A DNA stretch of 42,887 nt from PWQG01 sp041685555 (GTDB taxonomy: Bacteria; Pseudomonadota; Gammaproteobacteria; Pseudomonadales; Pseudohongiellaceae): the NCBI GenBank assembly GCA_041685555.1, contig JAWLFN010000004.1, positions 1 to 42,887 on the forward strand, given 5' to 3'. Numbering within the stretch: the stretch's first letter is position 1; each line of letters opens with the position of its first letter. The translations under genes were made by a program, and so were the position numbers. Positions 6,946-16,298 of the stretch are shown piece by piece. A model generated the notes under the pieces. The model ran no database searches and was not told where the DNA came from. It saw only the letters and a list, made by a program, of their open reading frames with translations.

Positions 6946-8334
6946 ATGAACTATATCAGTACGCGGGGGCAGTCGCCCGCGGTCGGTTTTGAAGAAGCGT
7001 TGCTGACCGGCCTGGCGCCGGACGGCGGGCTGTATGTGCCGCAAACGCTACCCTCGGTATCGACCGAGCAGATCGAGCAGTGGGCGGGACTGGATTACCC
7101 GGCGCTGGCCTTCGAGGTCATCCGCCCTTTCATCAACGGCGAGATCGAGGACGATGATCTGCGGGACATCATCGCCCGCAGTTATTCAACCTTTGCCCAC
7201 CCGGCCGTCGCGCCCCTGCGCCTGATCGATCACAACCATTGGGTCATGGAGCTGTACTGTGGTCCGACGCTGGCCTTCAAGGACTTTGCGCTGCAGTTGT
7301 TGGGGAACCTGCTGGAGCATGTGCTGGAGCGTCGTGATCAGAAGATGGTGGTGATGGGCGCCACGTCCGGAGACACCGGCTCGGCGGCACTGGAAGGCTG
7401 CAAGCACTGTCGGCACCTGGACCTGGTCATCCTGCATCCGTATCAGCGTGTGTCCGAGGTGCAGCGCCGACAGATGACCACGGTGGAAGGCGACAATGTC
7501 CATAATATCGCGGTCCGCGGCAATTTCGATGATTGTCAGCGCCTGGTCAAAACGGCCTTCAGTGACCAGTCCTTCCTGCCGGAAGGGCGCCAGCTGGTGG
7601 CGGTCAACTCCATCAACTGGGCCCGTATCATGGCCCAGATTGTCTACTATTTTCATGCCGGGCTCAGTGTTGGCGCGCCGGCACGCCCGGTTTCGTTCAC
7701 CGTGCCGACCGGCAACTTCGGTGATATCTATGCCGGTTACCTGGCGCGTCAGATGGGGCTGCCGGTAAGGCAGCTGGTCATCGCCACCAATCGCAATGAC
7801 ATTCTGCATCGCCTGATCAGCCGGAATGAGTATGCCCTGAACGAACTGCAGCATTCCCTGTCGCCCAGCATGGACATCATGGTCTCCAGTAACTTCGAGC
7901 GCTATCTGTTTGATCTGTTTGGTCGTGATGCCGGCCGTACTCGCGAATTCGTGACTGGCCTGGGCACGCGGCCGCTGCATCTGGACGAGTCAGAGTGGCA
8001 GGCGGCCCGGCGGCTGTTCAGCAGCCACAGTGTCGATGACGACACCACCTGCGAGGTGATCCGGCGTGTCTTCGAACAGACGGAGTTTCTGGTCGATCCC
8101 CATACCGCCGTGGGTATCCAGTCGGCCGAGGCCTGTAACGAAGACCGCAGCGTGCCCATGGTCACATTGTCCACGGCCCATCCGGTCAAATTCGCCGATG
8201 CCGTCAGCCGGGCCGGACTGGACAGTCCGGCTCTGCCGCCACACATGAGTGACCTGATGGATCGTCCCGAGCGCTACGAAGTGCTGGACAATGACATCGA
8301 TACCGTGACCCGATATATGCGCGATACGCTGTGA
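6946..8334 (+). CDS. thrC: Threonine synthase
   Basis: PLP-dependent last step of threonine synthesis, O-phosphohomoserine to threonine. The 462-residue product begins MNYISTRGQSPAVGFEEALLTGLAPDGGLYVP, typical of the family. The cofactor lysine is K112 in GPTLAFKDFALQ, and the substrate/PLP loops GATSGDTGSAAL and VPTGNFGDIYAGY are present. The length matches the longer class found in E. coli and fungi. It follows hom by 9 bp, with GAGGAGTGA overlapping the hom stop as a ribosome binding site, and its stop overlaps the recJ start by 4 bp. Confidence 0.97.
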   Translation: MNYISTRGQSPAVGFEEALLTGLAPDGGLYVPQTLPSVSTEQIEQWAGLDYPALAFEVIRPFINGEIEDDDLRDIIARSYSTFAHPAVAPLRLIDHNHWVMELYCGPTLAFKDFALQLLGNLLEHVLERRDQKMVVMGATSGDTGSAALEGCKHCRHLDLVILHPYQRVSEVQRRQMTTVEGDNVHNIAVRGNFDDCQRLVKTAFSDQSFLPEGRQLVAVNSINWARIMAQIVYYFHAGLSVGAPARPVSFTVPTGNFGDIYAGYLARQMGLPVRQLVIATNRNDILHRLISRNEYALNELQHSLSPSMDIMVSSNFERYLFDLFGRDAGRTREFVTGLGTRPLHLDESEWQAARRLFSSHSVDDDTTCEVIRRVFEQTEFLVDPHTAVGIQSAEACNEDRSVPMVTLSTAHPVKFADAVSRAGLDSPALPPHMSDLMDRPERYEVLDNDIDTVTRYMRDTL

Positions 8335-10103
8335 CCCTGGATATCCGGCGTCGCCAAACGCGGGAGTCCGCCGATGCCGCACTGGACGACGCATTGATGC
8401 CACCCCTGTTGCGAAGGATCTTCCGGGTGCGGGGGATCCGTTCTCCGGAGGAAGTGATTCCCGGCCTCCCGGCGTTGCCTTCGCCCGACCTTTTTGCCGG
8501 CATGGAAAGGGCCGTGGAGTTGCTGCTGTCCCACCGCCGGGGCAGGCTGTTGATCGTCGGGGATTTCGATGCGGATGGTGCCACCAGTTGCGCGCTGCTG
8601 ATGCGGGCCTTGCCTCAGCTGGGTTTCACGCATGTCGACTATCTGGTGCCGAACCGTTTCGAGTACGGTTACGGGCTGACGCCGGAGATCGTGGAGCTGG
8701 CGCTGCGGCGCCAGCCTGATCTGATCATCACAGTCGACAACGGCATTTCCAGCGTCGATGGCGTGCAGGCGTCGCATGAGCGGGGGGTTCCGGTGGTTAT
8801 CACCGATCACCACCTGCCCGGACCTGTGCTTCCGGCCGCCGACGCGATCATCAACCCCAACCTCCCGGATTGTGCCTTCCCCGGCGAATCCCTGGCCGGG
8901 GTCGGCGTGGCATTCTATCTGACGCTTGCGGTGCGGGCGGCATTGCGGCAGCGGGGGGAGTTCGATCAACGACCCCAGCCTCGACTGGCGGACCTGCTGG
9001 ACCTGGTGGCGTTGGGCACGGTGGCGGACGTGGTGCCGTTGGACGCCATCAATCGCACACTGGTGCATGAAGGCCTGCGCCGGATCCGGGCCGGCCGTTG
9101 TTGTGCCGGCATCCTCGCCCTGCTGGAGGTGGCTGGAAAGGAGCCTGCCAATCTGGTGGCTTCGGACCTCGGGTTTGCCGTGGGGCCCCGACTGAATGCC
9201 GCCGGGCGACTGGAGGACATGAGCCGCGGCATCGAATGCCTGCTGACCGATGATCCTGATGTGGCCAGACAGTCTGCCAGCATGCTGGATGATATCAACC
9301 AGCAGCGCCGCAAGATCGAGTCACGGATGAAGGAGCAGGCGGATGACGTGCTGGCCAGACTGCAGAGTGGACCGGAGGAAGAGTTGCCGGCCGGGTTGTG
9401 CCTGTATGACCCCGGCTGGCATCAGGGGGTGGTCGGCATACTGGCGTCGCGGATCAAGGATCGCTTTCATCGCCCGGTGATCGTGTTCGCGGAAGAGGGG
9501 GTCGATACCTCCGGTGTGCGCCTGTTGAAAGGCTCCGCGCGATCGGTGAAGGGCTTTCACATCCGGGATGCGCTGGAGTCCATCGCCACGGCAAATCCCG
9601 GCCTGATCAACCGCTTCGGCGGGCATGCGATGGCGGCCGGCCTCTCGCTGCCGGAGTCACAATATCAGGCGTTTTCGGAAGCCTTTGCCCGGAGTGCGGC
9701 CGACTGGCTGGGAGAGGCGGCGGGACAGCGCTGTTGGTTCAGCGATGGTGCGCTGGAGCAGCATGAACTGTCCCTGGAAACGGCGGCATTGTTGCGGGAG
9801 GCGGCGCCCTGGGGGCAATCCTTTCCCGAACCGGTGTTCGATGGCCGGTTCGAAGTGCATCAGCAACGGGTGGTCGGTGAAAAACACCTGAAGTTGCAGG
9901 TGTCGGCTCCCGACTCCGGCCAGTTACTGGATGCCATCGCGTTCAATGCGGATCTGGAGACCTGGCCCGACGAAACGGTGGCTGCCGCTCAGCTGGTGTA
10001 CCGTCTGGACGTCAATCATTTCCGGGGCCGGGCACGCTTGCAGTTGCTGGTGGATGCCCTCATACCATTGAGTAATATCAATGAAGAGGCGGGAAGTGCC
10101 TGA
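8331..10103 (+). CDS. recJ: Single-stranded-DNA-specific exonuclease RecJ
   Basis: A 5'-3' exonuclease for single-stranded DNA used in RecF-pathway recombination, mismatch repair and base excision repair. The 590-residue product shows the DHH phosphoesterase motifs: DFDADG at 78-83, TVDNGISS, TDHH at 158-161, and GTVADVVPLD. The DHHA1 domain with GSARSVKGFHIRDAL and RFGGHAMAAGLSL follows. The C-terminal OB-like part includes GEKHLKLQV. Translation starts at a GTG overlapping the thrC stop (GTGA), so it is probably coupled to thrC. The length is slightly longer than E. coli RecJ (577). Confidence 0.97.
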   Translation: MTLDIRRRQTRESADAALDDALMPPLLRRIFRVRGIRSPEEVIPGLPALPSPDLFAGMERAVELLLSHRRGRLLIVGDFDADGATSCALLMRALPQLGFTHVDYLVPNRFEYGYGLTPEIVELALRRQPDLIITVDNGISSVDGVQASHERGVPVVITDHHLPGPVLPAADAIINPNLPDCAFPGESLAGVGVAFYLTLAVRAALRQRGEFDQRPQPRLADLLDLVALGTVADVVPLDAINRTLVHEGLRRIRAGRCCAGILALLEVAGKEPANLVASDLGFAVGPRLNAAGRLEDMSRGIECLLTDDPDVARQSASMLDDINQQRRKIESRMKEQADDVLARLQSGPEEELPAGLCLYDPGWHQGVVGILASRIKDRFHRPVIVFAEEGVDTSGVRLLKGSARSVKGFHIRDALESIATANPGLINRFGGHAMAAGLSLPESQYQAFSEAFARSAADWLGEAAGQRCWFSDGALEQHELSLETAALLREAAPWGQSFPEPVFDGRFEVHQQRVVGEKHLKLQVSAPDSGQLLDAIAFNADLETWPDETVAAAQLVYRLDVNHFRGRARLQLLVDALIPLSNINEEAGSA

Positions 10104-10122
10104 TCTGTTACTTTTTATCACA

Positions 10123-10164
10123 AACCGGGGTGCCACGTAGCGGTGCCTCCGGTTACAATCCGGA
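10123..10164 (+). promoter_or_regulatory. Overlapping dyads with a -10-like element upstream of the DsbD-like gene
   Basis: AACCGG (10123-10128) pairs with CCGGTT (10149-10154). TCCGG (10148-10152) and CCGGA (10160-10164) then flank TTACAAT, which contains the -10-like TACAAT (10154-10159). No good -35 is visible. The region could be a recJ 3' hairpin plus a promoter with an operator at its -10. Confidence 0.3.
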
Positions 10165-10218
10165 CGATGGTTGAAACGGCATGATCTTGTACAGACATCA
10201 GATAGCGGGAGTGGTTTC

Positions 10219-12384
10219 ATGCGAGCACTGAAGAACTGGCTGATGTTGTCCGCGGCGGTCCTGCTGATGGCAGGTAATGCGCAAGCCGAAGTGTTCCACG
10301 GTGAGGAAATGGACGTGGAGCTGATCTCGGAGACGGCCAATGCCGTTCCTGGTGAGACGCTCTGGGTGGCGATCCGGCTGGATCCCACGGAAGGCTGGCA
10401 TACCTACTCCAAGTGGACCGGAGACAGCGGCGATGCCACCTTTGTGCATGAATGGACGCTGCCAGAAGGTGCCAGTGCCGGTGAGATCCATTGGCCCGTC
10501 CCCCAGTGGCTGCCGTTTCCCGGCACCGATCTGATTACCTACTCCTACAAGGAACAGGTGCTGTTGATGGTACCTGTCGAGGTGCCTTCCTCTTACGCCG
10601 CGGAGACTTTTCCGGTCAGTGCCCATGTCGAGTGGCAGGTCTGTGATCTGATCTGTCTGATTGGCGATGCGGAAGTCGGCCTGGAAGTGCCGGTCGGCGA
10701 CCGTCTGCGGCCCAATACCGAGTGGGCGGATGAATTTGCGGCCACCCGTGCCGCCTGGCCTGAAGAAGAGCACGAGGTGGATGCGCTGTTCGCTCGCGCC
10801 GGCGATCGCATCAGTTTCTCATTCACGGCCGATGATGGCACATTGTCCGATATCGAGGACGTCTGGTTTTTCCCGGAAGAGCGCCGCTCCATCAAGCCCG
10901 GCCCCCTGCGTGATGTCTCGATAATGCCGGACGGCGCCCAGATCACTCACAACCAGCATCGTCGTATCCTGGAGGATCTGGATCCGTTATCGGGACTGTT
11001 GAAGGTCGAGTACAGTGATGGTGATGTGCGCGGCTTCGAAGTCCAGGCCAGTGAGGCTACCCCGGATACCCTGGCGGCCATGGCCTCGGCGTCGGATTCC
11101 GGGCCGGGAGCGAATGCCGGACCACCCGGAACCGGCGCCGATCAGAACCTGCTGCTGATCATGCTTTTTGCCCTGATGGGCGGAGCCATGCTCAATCTGA
11201 TGCCCTGTGTATTTCCGGTGTTGTCACTGAAGGCGATGAGTCTGGTCTCCAAGAGTCACAAGGACGTCGCCGACCGCCGTATGCATGGTCTTGCCTATGC
11301 GGCGGGCATCGTGCTGGCCTTCATGGTGCTGGCGAGTGCATTGCTGGCGCTGCGGGCCGGTGGAGAGGCCGTGGGCTGGGCTTTCCAGCTACAGTCTCCC
11401 TGGTTTGTCTCGCTGCTGATCTATCTCTTTTTCCTGATGGGACTGAGTCTCTCGGGCGTGTTCGAGATTGGCGGTGGCCTGATGGGCATGGGGCAGTCAC
11501 TGACGGCGAAATCCGGTTATCGAGGCTCGTTTTTCACCGGTGTGTTGGCGACGGTCGTGGCCAGTCCCTGCACAGCACCCTTCATGGGCGCGGCGCTCGG
11601 CTTTGCATTGTCACAGTCCTGGCTGATCGCCATGATCGTGTTTGCCTTCCTGGGTCTGGGCATGGCATTGCCGTTCCTGGCTCTGACCTTCGTGCCGGCC
11701 CTGATGCGTTTCATGCCCAGGCCCGGCCCCTGGATGGAAACATTCAAGGAATTCATGGCGTTTCCGCTTTACGCCACTGCCTTGTGGTTGCTGTGGGTGT
11801 TGGGCATGCAGGTGGGCGTCAACGGCATGATCACCGTCGCCGGCTCTGCCCTGTTCCTGGCCTTCGCGCTATGGTTGCTGCAGCGTCGCCGGGCCAGTTC
11901 CAGCCCGGTATTCCGTGGTGTCAGTGTGGCTGTATCGGTACTGATCCTGATCGGTGCCGTGGCAGTACTCGAACTGCCCGCTGTGCAGACGTCGGGCGGT
12001 GACGTCATGGCGGCCGGTGGTGACGGCAGCGGTGAGGCGCCCGAGTTCGAGCCCTTCTCCTCGGCCAGGGTCGAGGAGTTACGCGCATCCGGTACGCCGG
12101 TGTTCGTCAACATGACGGCCGCCTGGTGTATCACCTGCCTGGCCAATGAGAACACCACGCTCAATACCGACCGGGTCAGGCGGTCGATGGAAGACAACGG
12201 CATCGTCTACATGAAAGGGGACTGGACCAATCAGGATCCGGAGATCAGCCGTGTGCTGGATGAGTTCAACCGCCCCAGCGTACCGCTGTACATCCTCTAT
12301 CCGGGTGATCCATCGGCCGAACCGGAAATTCTTCCGCAGATTCTGACGCCGAACATTGTAACGGAGGCCTTCGCCGCGCTATAA
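10219..12384 (+). CDS. dsbD: DsbD/ScsB-like cytoplasmic-membrane thiol:disulfide interchange protein
   Basis: Likely carries electrons from cytoplasmic thioredoxin across the inner membrane to periplasmic partners such as the DsbC-like protein. The 721-residue product has a signal peptide (MRALKNWLMLSAAVLLMAGNAQA) and a long periplasmic N-terminal region with C142/C146 (WQVCDLICLIGDA). A membrane domain of about eight helices follows, with the redox cysteines C330 (LMPCVFP) and C451 (ASPCTAP). The C-terminal thioredoxin-like domain has C637-I-T-C640 and a cis-proline loop (PSVPLYIL). The long N-terminal part recalls ScsB more than E. coli DsbD, so the subfamily is open. ATG 10219 is chosen over upstream TTG 10171 because GGGAG lies 7 nt before it and it begins the signal peptide. 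Confidence 0.88.
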   Translation: MRALKNWLMLSAAVLLMAGNAQAEVFHGEEMDVELISETANAVPGETLWVAIRLDPTEGWHTYSKWTGDSGDATFVHEWTLPEGASAGEIHWPVPQWLPFPGTDLITYSYKEQVLLMVPVEVPSSYAAETFPVSAHVEWQVCDLICLIGDAEVGLEVPVGDRLRPNTEWADEFAATRAAWPEEEHEVDALFARAGDRISFSFTADDGTLSDIEDVWFFPEERRSIKPGPLRDVSIMPDGAQITHNQHRRILEDLDPLSGLLKVEYSDGDVRGFEVQASEATPDTLAAMASASDSGPGANAGPPGTGADQNLLLIMLFALMGGAMLNLMPCVFPVLSLKAMSLVSKSHKDVADRRMHGLAYAAGIVLAFMVLASALLALRAGGEAVGWAFQLQSPWFVSLLIYLFFLMGLSLSGVFEIGGGLMGMGQSLTAKSGYRGSFFTGVLATVVASPCTAPFMGAALGFALSQSWLIAMIVFAFLGLGMALPFLALTFVPALMRFMPRPGPWMETFKEFMAFPLYATALWLLWVLGMQVGVNGMITVAGSALFLAFALWLLQRRRASSSPVFRGVSVAVSVLILIGAVAVLELPAVQTSGGDVMAAGGDGSGEAPEFEPFSSARVEELRASGTPVFVNMTAAWCITCLANENTTLNTDRVRRSMEDNGIVYMKGDWTNQDPEISRVLDEFNRPSVPLYILYPGDPSAEPEILPQILTPNIVTEAFAAL

Positions 12385-12385
12385 A

Positions 12386-13528
12386 GTGAGTCTCGAAACG
12401 GCAAGCGGGTCTCCGCGCACCATGACAGGCAGGACGACAGGCAATCTGACTCTGATCAACTTCGCAATGACGGTCGCCATTATAGCGATTACGGTGTATC
12501 TGCTGGTGGTCGGCCAGAATCTGTTGCTGCCACTGGTCATTGCCATTTCCTTCTGGTATCTGATCAACGTGCTGGCCAGCGGTTTTGCCCGGTTGCGGTT
12601 TGGTGGTCGTCACCTGCCGCGCCCGCTGTGTTTCATCGCGGCAATAATGAGTTTTCTGGGGGCCATCTCCTTCCTGATACAGTTCGTCAGTGGTGGTCTG
12701 GACGACCTCGGAGGCGCTGCCCGGCAGTACGAGGCCAATCTGCTGGCGCACTGGGAGGCGCTGCCCTTCACGGAAAGCATGCCCGTGGAGGGTTTCACAC
12801 AGCTGATCAGTGAGCAGCTTGACCTGACCGGCCTGTTCACCGCAATCGCCCTGTCATTCACCAGCATCGCGGCCGATGGTCTGCTGATTCTGATTTATAC
12901 CGGTTTCCTGCTGTTCGAGCAGGGCAATTTCCACCAGAAGCTGTCAGCGTTGGTGGATAATCCCGTTAGGGAGCAGCGAGTGCGCGGAATCATCGAACGG
13001 ATCCGTGGCGAAACCCGAAAATTCATCAGCATCAAACTGTTCACCAGTGTGCTGACCGGAACCCTGAGCTATATTATCCTGCGTGTACTGGCGGTCGATT
13101 TCGCCGAAGTCTGGGCGGTACTGATCTTTCTACTCAATTTCATCCCCACCATCGGCTCCATCATTGCCACGCTGTTTCCCGCGACCGTGGCGCTGGCGCA
13201 GTCCCCCGAGGGGGTAGGCCTCAGCCTGGTCGTGCTGGTCAGTATCGGTGCTCTGCAGGTGATGATCGGCAATATCCTGGAACCTCGACTGATGGGCACA
13301 TCATTGAACCTCAGTCCGGTGGTCATCCTGTTCAATCTGGCGTTGTGGGGGTATATCTGGGGTGTGGCGGGTATGTTTCTCTGTGTGCCATTCCTGATCA
13401 TCATCACCATAGTGCTGGCGCATTTCCCCCGCACCAGACCCATTGTCATCCTGCTGTCCATCAATGGCCAGGTGGAAATCGCCGAAGATGTCGCTCAGGA
13501 GCCGGGACAGTCCCCTGTAAATCCCTGA
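12386..13528 (+). CDS. AI-2E family transporter (TqsA/PerM type)
   Basis: A 380-residue inner-membrane protein with about seven to eight helices in two clusters: residues 20-100 and, after a soluble-looking central segment, the second half. The family signature PTIGSIIATLFPATVAL then NILEPRLMGTSLNLSPVVILFNLALWGYIWGVAGMFLCVPF is clear. Members are called AI-2 exporters, permeases or antiporters; substrate cannot be read from sequence. The GTG start lies 1 bp after the stop of the DsbD-like gene. ATG 12422 is an alternative, and neither has a strong ribosome binding site. The last codons (EPGQSPVNP) are encoded by a GGGACAGTCCCC motif shared with repeats elsewhere in the window. Confidence 0.88.
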   Translation: MSLETASGSPRTMTGRTTGNLTLINFAMTVAIIAITVYLLVVGQNLLLPLVIAISFWYLINVLASGFARLRFGGRHLPRPLCFIAAIMSFLGAISFLIQFVSGGLDDLGGAARQYEANLLAHWEALPFTESMPVEGFTQLISEQLDLTGLFTAIALSFTSIAADGLLILIYTGFLLFEQGNFHQKLSALVDNPVREQRVRGIIERIRGETRKFISIKLFTSVLTGTLSYIILRVLAVDFAEVWAVLIFLLNFIPTIGSIIATLFPATVALAQSPEGVGLSLVVLVSIGALQVMIGNILEPRLMGTSLNLSPVVILFNLALWGYIWGVAGMFLCVPFLIIITIVLAHFPRTRPIVILLSINGQVEIAEDVAQEPGQSPVNP

Positions 13529-13543
13529 CGGGAGGAGTATAAT
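13515..13543 (+). promoter_or_regulatory. Candidate promoter for alaS
   Basis: A perfect TATAAT lies at 13538-13543, 75 bp before alaS. The hexamer 17 bp upstream (CTGTAA, 13515-13520) matches the -35 only weakly and lies within the last codons of the permease gene. Confidence 0.45.
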
Positions 13544-13618
13544 CGGGGACTTTTACCCGGTCCGCACCCCCGTGCGCTCCGGTTCAGTCAGGCAGCGACA
13601 GCGAGACCACCATTGTTC

Positions 13619-16219
13619 ATGAAAAGCAACGAGATACGTCAACGATTCCTGCAGTTTTTTGAAAACCGCGAACATCGGATCGTGCCCAGCAGTCCATTGG
13701 TGCCAGCCAACGATCCGACCCTGCTGTTCACCAATGCCGGCATGGTGCAGTTCAAGGAACTGTTCCTGGGACAGGAGCAGCGTGATTACCGCAGGGCGAC
13801 CAGCTCACAGCGCTGCGTGCGTGCGGGTGGCAAGCACAATGATCTGGAGAACGTCGGCTACACGGCTCGCCATCATACTTTCTTCGAAATGCTGGGCAAC
13901 TTCAGTTTCGGCGACTATTTCAAGCGTGAGGCCATCGGTTTTGCGTGGGAATTTCTGACAGTAGAGCTCGGGCTGCCGGCGGAGAAGCTATGGGTGACCG
14001 TATTTCATGAGGACGACGAGGCCGCCGCCATCTGGCTGGACGAGATCGGAATCGATCCCGCCCGCTTTTCGCGGCTGGGAGAGAAAGACAATTTCTGGGC
14101 GATGGGGGATACCGGCCCCTGCGGTCCGTGCTCCGAGATCTTCTACGATCATGGCGACGAGGTTGAAGGGGGGCCGCCGGGCAGTTCCGGTGAGGATGGC
14201 GATCGTTACATCGAGATCTGGAACCTGGTCTTCATGCAGTACGAGCGTCATGGCGACGGTCGCCTGGACCCGCTTCCCAGCCCATCGGTGGATACCGGCA
14301 TGGGGCTGGAACGCCTGGCGGCCGTGCTACAGGGCGTACACAGCAATTATGAGATCGATCTGTTCCAGAATCTGCTGAAAGCGGCGGCTTCCCTGGCCGG
14401 GATCAATGATACCGGCAATACTTCACTGCGCGTCATTGCCGACCATATACGCTCCTGTGCCTTTCTGGTGGTTGACGGCGTGCTGCCGACCAACGAGGGA
14501 CGCGGCTATGTTCTGCGGCGCATCATACGCCGCGCCGTGCGGCACGGGTACCAGCTGGGCATCAAGGAAATCTTCTTCCACCGACTGGTGGATGCGCTGG
14601 TGCGGGAGATGGGAGAGGCTTACCCCGAGCTGGCCCGCAAGCAGGCCATGGTGGAAGAGGTTCTGCGGGAAGAAGAGCAGCAGTTTGCCAGGACACTGGA
14701 TAATGGCATGGCCATTCTGGAGCAGGCCATAAGTGACCTGGATGGCACAGTGATACCCGGACAGACCGTTTTTCGACTGTACGACACCTATGGCTTTCCG
14801 GTGGATCTGACGGCCGATGTGGCGAGGGAGCATGATCTGACCGTGGACATGGAGGGTTTTGAGCAGGCCATGTCGGTACAGAAAGAGCAGGCCCGCGCCG
14901 CGAGCCAGTTCAACGCCGTGGACAAGCTCAGCATTGATGTCGACAGGGGTACGGAGTTCACCGGCTACGATGAACTGAGCGGGCAGGCAGATGTGCTTGC
15001 GCTGTATCGCCATGGCGAGGCGGTCGATGAGCTGGTTTCGGGCGAGGAAGGTCTGCTGATTCTCGATCGCAGCCCGTTTTATGCTGAAGGCGGTGGTCAG
15101 GTAGGCGACCGGGGTGTCCTGCGTGGCTCTGATGGTGATGCCCTGTTCGAGGTGGTGGATACTCAGAGGCAGGGTGAACATCATCTGCATAAGGGGCGGA
15201 TGACGGACGGTGTCCTGCGGCCGGGGGATACCGTGTCGGCCGAAGTTGAGCGCAGCAATCGTCACGCGATCATGCTCAATCACTCAGCCACTCATCTGTT
15301 ACACGCGGCGCTACGGGATGTTCTGGGGGAGCATGTCACCCAGAAGGGGTCGTTGGTGTCCGCGGATCGGCTGCGATTTGACTTTTCTCATAGCGCCCCG
15401 CTGACGGAAGCGCAGGCCCTGCGGATCGAGACATTGGTCAATGATGAGATACTGGCCAACCATGCCGTCAGCAAAGAGCGCATGTCCATGGATCAGGCCA
15501 TGGACCGAGGTGCACTGGCGTTGTTCGGAGAGAAGTACGGCGAGGAAGTGCGGGTTGTCACCATGGGTGGGTTCTCCATCGAACTGTGTGGTGGAACCCA
15601 TGTGCAACGTACCGGAGACATAGGCCTGTTCAAACTGATCGGTGAATCGGGTGTTGCGGCCGGTGTGCGTCGCGTCGAGGCGGTGACCGGACACGGGGCG
15701 CTGCAATACGTGCGACGCGAGGAGCAGACGCTGCGAGAAGTCTGCCAGGTGTTGAAAAGTGGTGCCGATAATGTCGTGGAGCGCGCCCGACAGATCGTGG
15801 ACAGCAGTCGGCGCCTGGAGCGCGAGCTGGAACAGGCCCGGATGAAGCTGGCCAGCGCCGCGGGCACCGATATCACCGCGGGTGCCGTCGAGGTCGGTGG
15901 CGTGAAGGTGCTGACGCGACAGGTGGAAGGGTTCAATAGCAAGACGTTGCGGGACACCGTGGATCAGCTGAAGAACAAGCTGGGCAGTGGTGTCATCGTG
16001 CTGGCCAACGTCGAGGATGGAAAGGTGAGTCTGGTGGCTGGCGTGACCCGGGATCTGACCGACCGGATCAAGGCCGGGGACCTGGTCAATGCCGTGGCCG
16101 CGCGGGTCGGTGGCAAGGGCGGGGGACGTCCGGATATGGCCATGGCGGGTGGCCATGATGTCGCGGCCGTGCCCGGTGCCCTGGAGTCCGTCAACGAGTG
16201 GCTCCAGAGCCGTCTTTGA
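13619..16219 (+). CDS. alaS: Alanine--tRNA ligase
   Basis: Charges tRNA-Ala with alanine and clears Ser/Gly mischarging. The 866-residue product has the class II catalytic core (SSPLVPANDPTLLFTNAGMVQFK, RAGGKHNDLENVGYTARHHTFFEMLGNFSFGDYF, GDTGPCGPCSEIFYD). The editing domain carries H555-S-A-T-H559 and C657-G-G-T-H661. The C-Ala oligomerisation domain at the end has the glycine-rich VGGKGGGRPDMAMAGG. Length is standard. ATG 13619 is preferred over TTG 13613 and gives the usual start KSNEIRQRFLQFF. The ribosome binding site is weak. lysC and csrA follow, an order shared with pseudomonads. Confidence 0.98.
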   Translation: MKSNEIRQRFLQFFENREHRIVPSSPLVPANDPTLLFTNAGMVQFKELFLGQEQRDYRRATSSQRCVRAGGKHNDLENVGYTARHHTFFEMLGNFSFGDYFKREAIGFAWEFLTVELGLPAEKLWVTVFHEDDEAAAIWLDEIGIDPARFSRLGEKDNFWAMGDTGPCGPCSEIFYDHGDEVEGGPPGSSGEDGDRYIEIWNLVFMQYERHGDGRLDPLPSPSVDTGMGLERLAAVLQGVHSNYEIDLFQNLLKAAASLAGINDTGNTSLRVIADHIRSCAFLVVDGVLPTNEGRGYVLRRIIRRAVRHGYQLGIKEIFFHRLVDALVREMGEAYPELARKQAMVEEVLREEEQQFARTLDNGMAILEQAISDLDGTVIPGQTVFRLYDTYGFPVDLTADVAREHDLTVDMEGFEQAMSVQKEQARAASQFNAVDKLSIDVDRGTEFTGYDELSGQADVLALYRHGEAVDELVSGEEGLLILDRSPFYAEGGGQVGDRGVLRGSDGDALFEVVDTQRQGEHHLHKGRMTDGVLRPGDTVSAEVERSNRHAIMLNHSATHLLHAALRDVLGEHVTQKGSLVSADRLRFDFSHSAPLTEAQALRIETLVNDEILANHAVSKERMSMDQAMDRGALALFGEKYGEEVRVVTMGGFSIELCGGTHVQRTGDIGLFKLIGESGVAAGVRRVEAVTGHGALQYVRREEQTLREVCQVLKSGADNVVERARQIVDSSRRLERELEQARMKLASAAGTDITAGAVEVGGVKVLTRQVEGFNSKTLRDTVDQLKNKLGSGVIVLANVEDGKVSLVAGVTRDLTDRIKAGDLVNAVAARVGGKGGGRPDMAMAGGHDVAAVPGALESVNEWLQSRL

Positions 16220-16234
16220 ATGTGCCTGGAGCCG

Positions 16235-16263
16235 TTGCAAATTGATGGTCGATGCGATTTAAT
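16235..16263 (+). promoter_or_regulatory. Candidate sigma70 promoter for lysC
   Basis: TTGCAA (16235-16240) and TTTAAT (16258-16263) with an exact 17-bp spacer lie in the 79-bp gap between alaS and lysC, giving a leader of about 30 nt. Four of six and five of six consensus positions match. Confidence 0.5.
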
Positions 16264-16298
16264 CCCGCGGTTTCCGCATTGGTCCGAGTGAGACAGCG

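Noticed and set aside
5485..7044. 519-codon open frame on the minus strand
   Set aside because: It is antisense to the whole of hom, a well-supported gene, and its translation has no recognisable domain; long antisense frames are expected in GC-rich coding DNA.
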